From assembly GCA_024529925.1 (NCBI GenBank), contig JAFEUB010001538.1, positions 122,413-186,412 of the forward strand: a DNA stretch of 64,000 nt. The letters run 5' to 3'. The notes under the pieces were generated by a model that was not told the origin of the DNA, searched no databases, and worked only from the letters and a program-made list of their open reading frames with translations. The translations under genes were made by a program, and so were the position numbers. The number at the start of each line of letters is the position of its first letter. Position 1 is the first letter of the stretch. Source of the DNA: Ophthalmolycus amberensis. Its lineage: Eukaryota; Chordata; Actinopteri; Perciformes; Zoarcidae. Positions 41,501 through 52,200 of this stretch are shown piece after piece.

Positions 41501-44500
41501 TTATTTTTTCCCTCGTAATGTAGCTTAATAACAAGGTTGTCACAAGGGTCGAAACAACAAAAATCTAACTCACTCAAAAAACTGAGCCCTATCAAAATCA
41601 ATGGAGCTTCTTGGAGCCTTAAATTGGGACCAAATCTGGGGTTTTGTGAATATTCCCTCAGTTCTTCAAGAGAAACAACTCATTTAAACCCAAAGAGAGA
41701 CGAGCTGTCTTTGAAAGGTCTATTACTGACATCTAATGCCGCGTCCTCTTCATATTCTCGCCTCACATGTTATTGCACTGCATTGTAATTTGCAGGGTGA
41801 CCGTGGGTTCCCTGGACCTGACGGACGTATGGTGAGTTTGAATGCTGAATAGAACATTAATATCTATGAACTCACATTTTGTAGTTAGGAGTTCTACACA
41901 AACACATGTTGTCATGAACTGGAATGAACATCTTCAGCTGTAGAATGGATGTGTACATCACTGTGTTTCTGTTTATTTCAGGGCCTGATAGGACCACATG
42001 GACAAAAAGGAGAATATGGCTTCCCTGGTCGTGCAGTGAGTACTTTGTATTTGTTGTATATTGGTCTAGAAATGAACATCCCCATTGTAAATGTGTCTAC
42101 TTAGGTACTGGTACCAAAAACTCAATGTGAAAAATTCATGATCCCAATATATTTATTTTAATATGAGGCAAATGGAGTTAGATGTCTGCACTAATTGGAG
42201 TGTTTTTGAGGCTGCTGCTACAGACCTGGATGAGCTCACTGACACTGTGACATTCCTCCATCAGTTTCTGAACTAAACCCTGGTTTATTGCAAGACTCAG
42301 GCAGCTTCGTCTGGCTAAAGAGGAGGCCTACAGAAGTGGGTACAGCATCCTGTACAACCAGGCCAGAAACACACTGACAAAGGAGATCAAGGTAGCAAAG
42401 AGGAGCTACACTGGAGAGTTGGAAAACGTGTGGAGAGGCCTGCAGGTACTCACTAACTACAGGAGACCAACCCCCCCACACTGAGGAGAATCACCAGCTG
42501 GCTGACGTCCTGAATGTGTTGTACTGATGGTTTGATAAGCTCACTTTTACACTTCCCAACTGCTCTGACATCAAACAAGCACCTACACCCCCTGCCACCA
42601 TCCTCACCTCTCCCAACCAACCCCCCACCGGCACTGAGGATCTGCGAAGAGGCTCTTTCACAGACAGAAGATCAGGAAAGCCCCAGGCCCAGACGGTGTG
42701 TCCCCCTCCTGCAGAGATGGCTGTGCAGCCTGACAGCGGCAGGAAGGAAGGACCTGCGGTACCTCTCCTTCACACACCGGAGGTGAATCAGCCGGTGGCT
42801 GAAGGAGCTGCACAGAGCTGCCAGGGCATCCCACAGGGGGTGGGAGGAGGTGTGCTGGCCTTCTTGACAAGTTTGTTAAGTCTCTTCCTGTTGGCTGTCG
42901 AGATGCTGCTGCCCCCAGCAGACCACCCCATAAAAGATGGCCGATGCCACCAAAGAGTCGCACTCCAAAAGACCTCAGTCTCCTCAGCAGATAGAGTCTA
43001 CTCCGACCCTTTTTGTAAAGTGCACATGTGCATACATGGCCAATAAAGCCGATTCTGATTAAAAGCATTTAATTAAGGTTATTTTACTAACACTGGATAG
43101 AGCACCATGTGTCGCTGAACGCTTTGCAGTACACACCTTTTTGTATTTTACAAATACTGATGTGTTTCACTCTTTCTCTTCCTGTAGGGACGCTCTGGTA
43201 TGGCTGGGAGGAAAGGTGACAGAGGAGATTCTGTTGGCCTACCGGTAAGTAAAGGAAAGGGGGGGAAATATCTGTGATCTCCTTGTTGTTGAAGGCCTTA
43301 TCAATAATGTATTGGAACAGTTCAGACAGATATGTTCAGATACCAACAAATAAGACAGATCTTTGAGCTGTTTTAATCTTCAGATTAGCATTTTAATGGT
43401 GATATGGCCAGTTTCTTTTTTTTTTAACATCAGGAAAACGGTTCGTCCTCTAAGTTAGTTTTCACTTCACTTAGAAACTATCTGACTGTCTGAGAGATGT
43501 AACAGGGCACTGACACTAATGTGATAACATTCACTCTCTCAGGGACCTCCTGGTCCTCCAGGCCCAGCTGGACATCCAGGAAGAGTTATTGGGCTTAAAG
43601 AAGTAAGTTTCCTTCTGTGGCTTTTTATTTCTCTTAATTCGTCATTTTCAGTTGGTGGACTGGCATGACGATGATGTGATGCATTGCAATATTTGAAAAG
43701 GCTTGCTTCACAGTTAGGCATAGCTATAAAAAAAATGCAATTAAATGGCAGAAACTTGGAAACTTATTTTTATTGAGAAAATGCATTATATATATTACAT
43801 GTTTGACTTCCATTGAACATCACTGAACCTCAAGTGTACATGTGGATTTGTATTATATTTTTGGACGTCGGCTCCAATTTTTAAGTTTTCTACAAATCTT
43901 TAGAATAACTAGAAAAATATTGTAATCTCAAGAACCTTATAAAAGTACGACACATTTGGCTTTTGACACAGAAAGCCCTGTGATTAAGTATTGGAAGCCA
44001 GTTTGTCTTTTTATTCTTGCCTTAAACTATGTCTGTGAAGCTCATGACTCATTTAGTCTGATCACGCTGCTCTTCTTTGAATTTTAAAGACAGTGTTTCC
44101 GGTGCGCCCCAGACCGCACTGCAAAAAGGGACGAGTAAGTCTGTGTCGGACCTTCTGATTGGTCTGTTTCACCTTGAAATCGGACCATCCGGTGGTTCTG
44201 TTGGTGTGTGGGTGTAGCAGCATGGCAGCTCTCTGGTCTGGGCTAAAACAGCTCTTTTTACTGCCTTCATTTTCTCCTCTCCTCCCTCCTGGCTTTTCTA
44301 CTGTCCTAACGATCCTTACAAATGTCTAAATGTCTGTGGGTCTCGCCCCCGTTTCATCAGGCGTTAACATTGTTGTTGTATGCAGAGATGGGCAGTATTT
44401 CTATTACTTGTATTTGAAATACGTATTTGAAATACGTATTTCAATTACTTTGAGTATTTTGTAATTTGTATTTGATAGGGCCGACAAAAAATCGAATGTA

Positions 44501-47253
44501 ATTTGTAACAAAATACTTTAGAGTGGAGTCATTTTGTATTTAAAATACTCAAAATACTTTCTCCACCAATCAAAAAACAGTTCATGACTTCAGTCTTCAG
44601 ATCTTCAAGTTCAACAGATTGTCTGTCAAGTTAAATATTTTATCTGAGTGTGACAGATATCAACTAGCTTGATGTATAATTTATGTCTGGGTCTGGCTAC
44701 ATAGCCTATTGTACATGGTGATGGTTATAATATCAAACTAGCGATCGATGCTAATGACGCTAGCATCCTGTCTATATACATGGTGATGGGTATAATATCA
44801 AGCTAGCAATTTATGCTAACATGCTAATGACGCTAGCATGCTGTCTATATACATGGTGATGGTTATAATATCAAGCTAGCGATTTATGCTAACATGCTAA
44901 TGACGCTAGCATGCTGTCTATATACATGGTGATGGTTATAATATCAAGCTAGCGATTTATGCTAACATGCTAATGACCTAATAATGCTGTATCTTCTCAA
45001 TGTGAATGTCATGATGCCATATCAATTACTGGCAGATAATATAGTTCACAGTTAGCCAGGCTATGACAGTAGATGTCCATTTGTTAAAAAAACTATTAAA
45101 TATCCAATTTATTTTATTTAAAAGGCATATTATGAAAGTATTCTTAGTTTTATTATTTCATACATTCTACAGTTGGCCAGGTGGACAACATGTCTGTGAC
45201 TGTTCTTCCTTTTTGTGGGGTTCACCAGAGCTTTGTGTACATTATATATAATTATATTATATTATATAGCCCAAACCTGAATGCTCTGCTATACCAAATT
45301 GTGAGAAAACGGAAAATCCAGAAAAAAGTATTTCCTATATTTTAAATACAAAATACATGTATTTTATTTTGATACATTTATTTGAGGGGTATTTTGTATC
45401 AAAATACATTTTGATGTATCTTTGCCCATCTCTGGTTGTATGCAGGTTGTATCCAGTGATGTGTTTTATTCCCACCACATATTTATGGTTGGATATGGGT
45501 TAAAGATGCATTAGCCACCTGTAAATTCGGTGCAACCCGGGTTCATTAAAACCCAGATTTTCTGTGTGTTAAATCCAATGTGATCAACCGTGCTTATTGT
45601 TAATGCCGGGTGTTAAAGGGGTCTGAGACTGAATTCCGCTTTCCTCGTCTGTCCTTTCCGTCCTCATCTTAGGGAAGAGGAAGCTAGGAGGTGAAAGATA
45701 TGGATATCATTGATACTCCTTCTACTCTATGCTCGTCAGAGTTGTTTCCAAATCCCTTTTCAGTTCAATCAATTCAAAAAAGGAGTCTATAGAGGCTATA
45801 CAATGTTGACCATGACAGGCCTTTTCATTTGATTAATTCCAAAGAAAAGCTGAAATCCAATTGATTGTATTCAAAGGGAGATGTACTGAACTCTGGCCTG
45901 CCTTTCATCAGGTGGATAGAAATGTACGGTGCTGGGGTTTTGGGTTCTGCTTTGAAAACGTTCTGCTTGAAGCGTCTTCTGTGGCATTCTGTGTAGCATA
46001 TAAGGGGATCAATTGGCCAAAATTGAATACAATATTCGTAAGTATGTTTTGTTCAGTGTATTATCACCTGAAAATAAGAGTTGTTGTGTTTCTGTTACCT
46101 TAGAATGAGCCGTTGATACCTACGTATGGAGCGGTTCCTCTTTATGGAGCCGGTTGCCATGTTGTTACATAACGGGCAAACCAAACACTGGGTCTAGATA
46201 GGGCAATTCACGTTTTCATGTTTTCGTGTTGGCCACCATAGTTCTTCTACACCAGAGGTCACTAATAGGCAGACGCTGTTGTGTCCGGACCCGGGACCTA
46301 AAACGATAGATAATTGAGAATTACTCCATTTTGCAGAGCGCTTCTATTTCAACCTTTACGGCATTCGTTCAGCGGTCCAGGAAACACGCTGACCGATCAC
46401 ATCATGTGATGCTACTCAGCCAATCAAATACGTGTATTCCGATAAGCTTCACGATTCGAGTGAGATTTACACATACTAGGGAAACGGGGCGAGAGATCGA
46501 GTAGTCGGAGAGAATAATACGTGAGTCCGAAATTATTTCACATGGCGTTCTCCAAATAGAGATATGGGGTCAGCGAGACAACTATGGCAGCTTCATAGGG
46601 TCTATGATCTGGACATCATTTGTTAATGAACAACTCATCTGAAGCCAACAATGGAAGATGAATTAATTCTGACTTGTGTTAATTGGAAACATAATGCTGA
46701 TGATAAGGGAGTGGAGGGCTATCTCTGGTCTTTCTCCTATGATTGTATGCAGTAGATTGCATCCATTGGAATGTCACTTTAACACCTTCTTTAATGCCAT
46801 TTTCCTTTGCAATAGCCATCAATGTGATGTTTGGGTGCATAGCATCCTTCTAAGTAGTGGCGGCCAAGTTGTGGCAGGGGGCCTCTAGGAAGTCATTGAT
46901 AGTAACTTACTGTAAAAAACATTAGTCCATGAAAGAACAGGAACAGTTTATAGACACCGCCATTTAGTGATGCAGATCTGTTTGATAAGAACACCTGATT
47001 TAACCCTGTGTTCCCCAAGCTTTTGTACTGTAACCACCAGAGCCGAGGATGGGTTGTACGTGCTGCTGTCTCAAGCATGCGTCCCTTGTATTTAACAGGT
47101 GTTGTTTTTGTCATCTGTCTTGTTTTTTTTTTATCATTCTTTACAGCTGTGAAAAAAATAATTCAAGCTATGTGTTCAGCTGTCTGTACTTTGTCTACAT
47201 GTGCACATACAAGCGCCAGCTATCGCCAACGTGCTGGTGTCAATGTAATGTTA

Positions 47254-47293
<40 letters not shown>

Positions 47294-49187
47294 GACACAG
47301 TGACAGGGGGAGATTCAGTCCGAGCTAAAGGAGATAAAGGAGATGTGGGAATACCTGGAGAGCCAGGCACACCTGGTAAGTCCTTTACAACACACATCTC
47401 ATTGATTGCCTTTCTCTCTCACCTAACACTTGGGTCACCATTCGGTTTATACGAAGCCCCGGAGAGGTGATGGAGGGGGAAAAAACGATGAAATAACTGC
47501 TGGAATGTGTAACATTTACGCCTCGTCATTTTCCTTCTCAGCACCCGGCTTTCCAGATGGAATTGTGGTAAGTGCTGATTCATCATCATCATCCACCATC
47601 GATCAAACGCTGACATGGTAACAGAGCCACTGTCCAGTCCTACATTAAGGATTGATATTCACAAACAAAACAGTAAATAGTTTGAGAGGAGAACAAAAAT
47701 GAAACCAAGGAGTCAAGTTTGACAATGAAATAAGCTTCCTCAACGTCTTCAGCAGGCTTGTTTCTTTGTGTTTGTCAATCCCTCAGGGTGCCAGAGGTGA
47801 TCAGGGATACCAAGGTCAGAAGGGAGAAACGGGTGACGGCGGTCTGCCTGGTTCTCCAGGACTGCCTGGGAGGTCAGGACTTGTGGTAAGATCTACTAAA
47901 ATACCATTCAAATGAGTAAGTCTTCAGGTATTGAAATGATTAATTGTGACCAATGCATCTGATTACATCAGATTCCCCAATGTTGCTGTTGTGAGTTTGG
48001 TGCTGCTGAATATCTTTGAGGTTGCACGTACCACATAGTGAAAATGTTCAGATGTATTGAGGAATTGCCAACATGAATGAGTCTGTCCGTATGTGTCTGT
48101 AGGGTCCAAAAGGCGAGTCCGTCATTGGCCCTTCGGGACCTGTCGGCCCTGTGGGTCAACCCGGAGGCCCTGGGTTTGGCCGACCTGGTCCCCGAGGGCC
48201 CCCTGGCCCCGCTGGCCCCCCAGGAATTGTACCTGCTTATGGATCGGGTATGTGATGGGGGAGAAGATGTGGAGCGCAGCTTCTATCGATACATCTTACG
48301 GACCTCGTTCATTGCATCTGCTGAATGTGTTTCTGATGTGTTGTTATCAGGAGTCAGTGTCCCCGGCCCTCCTGGTCCTCCCGGCCCAACAGGAGCTTCA
48401 GGATATGCCAACCCTGTAAGATACCTACCATTGAGCAAGGCACTCTACCCTTGATCTGCTGTATTTTGACTTGTATCTTCTACACTTAAATAAATATACA
48501 GTATATTGTAACGTTTTATTATGTCCATAAGTTCATGATTTGCCTTAATATTGAACCTTGTTGTGAGAAATGTCCAGTGAAAATGTATCTGTAGAGGAGA
48601 GAAATTGAGAACAAATGTCTTTTACTGGTAAATAATGGCAGTATGACGATCTGCTTCAGGTGACCACCTATAAGACAAACCACGCTCTGAGCAGAGAGAC
48701 TTCCCGCGCTGCAGAGGGAACCTTGGCCTACGTGTCTGAGAAGGGAGGAGAGTTGTACATCAGAGCACGCAATGGCTGGCGTAAGATCCAGGTGTGTACT
48801 GTGTGTGCACTCAATGTGTGGCCATTTAAACCTAATGAAAGTGCACTTAACCATATTGTGTATATTCTGTACACATGGCATCTATTGCACTTCTGTCCAT
48901 CTTGATAGAGGGATCCCTCCTGTGTTGCTCTCCCTAAGGTGTCTTCCTTTTTCTCCCCGATGTGAGGGTCCCGGGACAGAGGATGTGTACGGATCGTAAA
49001 GCCCTCTGAGGCAAATTTGTGATTTGTGATTTTGGGCTGTTCAAAATAAATTTAATTGATTGAATTGTCCCTCTTTCAGCTTGGAGAATTGATTCAATCT
49101 GGACCTTCCACCTCGGCCACGTCTCAGTCCCTCAGCAGACCTGGAGATCGGAGCAAAACGCACAGGAGCCAGAGCCATAGCCAGGTA

Positions 49188-49235
<48 letters not shown>

Positions 49236-52200
49236 CTGAGTACCAAAAGAGCAGATCCAGTTGGGTTCTTGAACTGTCTGTAGTCCGGGATGCAAACAAC
49301 TTGCTTTTTCAGTGAATGACGCTTTTATAATTTTTGGAGACTTGTGTGAATCGTGCAGATTCACGGTCCCGCCCCCCCACATGCTGTCAGGTTGTGTGTC
49401 TAATATTACAGTAGACGTCCTCATTAGACGGGCTACTTTGCAAAACACCCCGGTTGCAGCAACTTACATAATGTCATTTGAACATGTTCCGCCTTAAAAT
49501 AACGTTGTTTACCAAGAATGCATTTATGTTTCTTGTAAAACAAACTATCGTAGTGGAATGTCTTGACAAACCTTGCAGTGGAGGTGTCACTAAATAGTTA
49601 ATAGTGAATAATATTTAACCCTAGAACACTAACGTCGGGTGATTTTTAGTCTGCTCACTGACGTCATCGAAGGTAGGCGTGTTTCCCTGATCCCATCCCT
49701 GTTCTTTTCAACAGGCACGTGTTTGGGTGATTTTCACCCGACGTTAGTGATTGAGAGTAAAAAAACTATTTGGGTTGATATTACACACAGTGAGACTGTG
49801 TTCTTGACCGGACAAGCCTCACATGTCCCACGAACGGGTGGACCGAAGAACAAGTTCCCAGCTCCATTTTTTTTTTTTTTGGGGGAATGTTTCGTGAACG
49901 ATTCCTTAATTTTTCACACATTTTAGAGCCTTTTTATAGGGTCCCCCCCATGATGCTTTTTTTTCGTTTTATGAGATGTTGAATAGGGGAAAATTAAAGA
50001 AGAGTACTTAAATTGACTATGTATTGTTGTACTTTAATATATTTTGATGAGAAGTATCAGGTATATTATATTGGGTAAAATATACCCGACGTTGGTGTTA
50101 CTTCTGTTACGTTAGTGTTCTAGGGTCTCTCTCTTTTTTCACCATATATACAGTATGTAGTAATAATTACATACATGGAAACTCTTTTAGGAATATCTTT
50201 ACACTTAGAACTACTTTTAAACAACCTCTTGATTCCTGCTTTTGTTGAATAGGAGCTTCAAGAGGGCAGTAGAGGATATCAGCCCACCTATAACGTACTA
50301 CCACAGACCTTCAACGCTGTACCTGGGGTGAGTGTTACAAACACACACACACACACACACACAAGACCAAGCAAGGTCAAATCTCTTGGCCCAGTACCAG
50401 CCTAACATGCCCAACGATGCCAGATCTGGGATGTGTCAGATTTGGACCTCCTCTGTTTCCTCATCTGTTTCCCTCTCTTTCCCAGCTCCACCTGGTAGCG
50501 CTGAACGCCCCGCTGAAAGGGGACATGCGTGGCATCCGGGGGGCCGACTTCCAGTGCTACCAGCAAGCACGCTCCATGGGGCTAACCACCACCTACAGGG
50601 CCTTCCTGTCCTCACACCTGCAGGACTTGGCAACGATCGTGAGGAAGGCGGACCGCACCGACATGCCCGTGGTTAACCTCAGGGTGAGGAGACATTTCTG
50701 TTTACGTTTCCAATTTCATTTTATAGATGATTCATGAAGAATGAAGGCAAGTTAATGAGTGTTCACTGTTCACCTTTAATAGTTTAATTAACTATGGTTA
50801 AAGGAATAGTTTGGATTCTTTATAAAAATAAGTCCTAGTATAAAGTATGTTATAAAAAAGTATTTGTATAGTCATAAAAAATATATTTATTGGTCTTTTA
50901 ATGGCTTTATTAAAAATACCACGTTTATGCAGTAATTTTTAAGGAGCCCCCATTTTTTAAATGCTCCATTGTTAAGATATTGAGGGCAAAAACTTGTCCC
51001 CCAAATATAGACCCCCTGTATTTTGCACACTGGTACGCCCCCAGTTTGTAGTAGTAGGCTGGACCACCAGCACAGAAGTAAAGCGATGTACTGCTGTGGA
51101 CGGGGGCAGCAGCAAAATGTATTATAGCCACCTAAAAACACAATAGCACTTTAAGAGTATGCTATGTTTATGATGTTGTCACTACTTTACCTTGCTGTCA
51201 GACAGTTTTTTTGTGTTATTTTGTACAATGACACAAATGATCGGTTAGTTTGTTTGTACAATACAATCAAACTAACCGATCGAGGCAGTGGTAGACCAGC
51301 AACTCCCATGTTGTGAGTATTGTGGCTTTGAAGAGAGCACAGATAACTGCTTCAGCTCCCCATCGGAAAGCGTTTTCTCAGCAAGGTAAAGCAGTGAAAA
51401 TCTTTTTTTTAAGGTGGATATAATATATTTTGCTGCTGCCCCCCGTCCACAGCGGTTCATCACTCAGCCCCCACTGGGAGCGTGCCGACCGTCAGTCCGA
51501 ACTATACCTTTAAGTTAAGGCGTGTCACCCACTGTGTTCTTACAGGTTTAGAGTGACACTCAACAATCAACACAGATGATGTGTTTACTGTTTCCTATCC
51601 ATGCCTGTCCCTCCTCTCCTCTCAGGGTGAAGTTTTGTTCAGTAGCTGGATGTCCATCTTCTCTGGGAATGGAGGCACATTCAACCCATCCACACCCATC
51701 TACTCCTTTGACGGACGCAATGTGATGTCTGACTCAGCATGGTGAGTGAGCGTATGTGAGACTAAGCCAATCATCCATAATGATAGGTTTCATGAGACCC
51801 CGAAAAAACTAAATAAATATTTCACTGCAAACGGACCATAGATCTCATGTTCAAATGGACAGCAGCTGTCATTGAAATGGACAGTCATGATGTTGAGAAC
51901 AGTTTAAATATTTTGGGGCATTTGCCTTCATCAGATAGGAGCCAACGGAGATTGGACAGGAAATGGGGGGGACATGGGGGATGATGTGCAAGTCATCCCC
52001 CATGTCCCCCCCGACCCCATGAGTCGGGTTGAGGTTTGGTCATTTTCAGCAATTGGCAATTAGATGAATTAATGGATTTGTAACCTTTGTTTTATTGAGT
52101 AACTACTACATTAGTAGTGGTTTTGTAAGATGATGCTCTCTTTCCCTCTCTGACTGTACCAATCATCCGCCTCCATGCGGGTCATGTGTTGTAAGTAGGC

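Noticed and set aside
44713..44985. CRISPR-like array of regularly spaced repeats
   Set aside because: Units are contiguous 73-bp tandem copies without unique spacers, inside a eukaryotic transposon.
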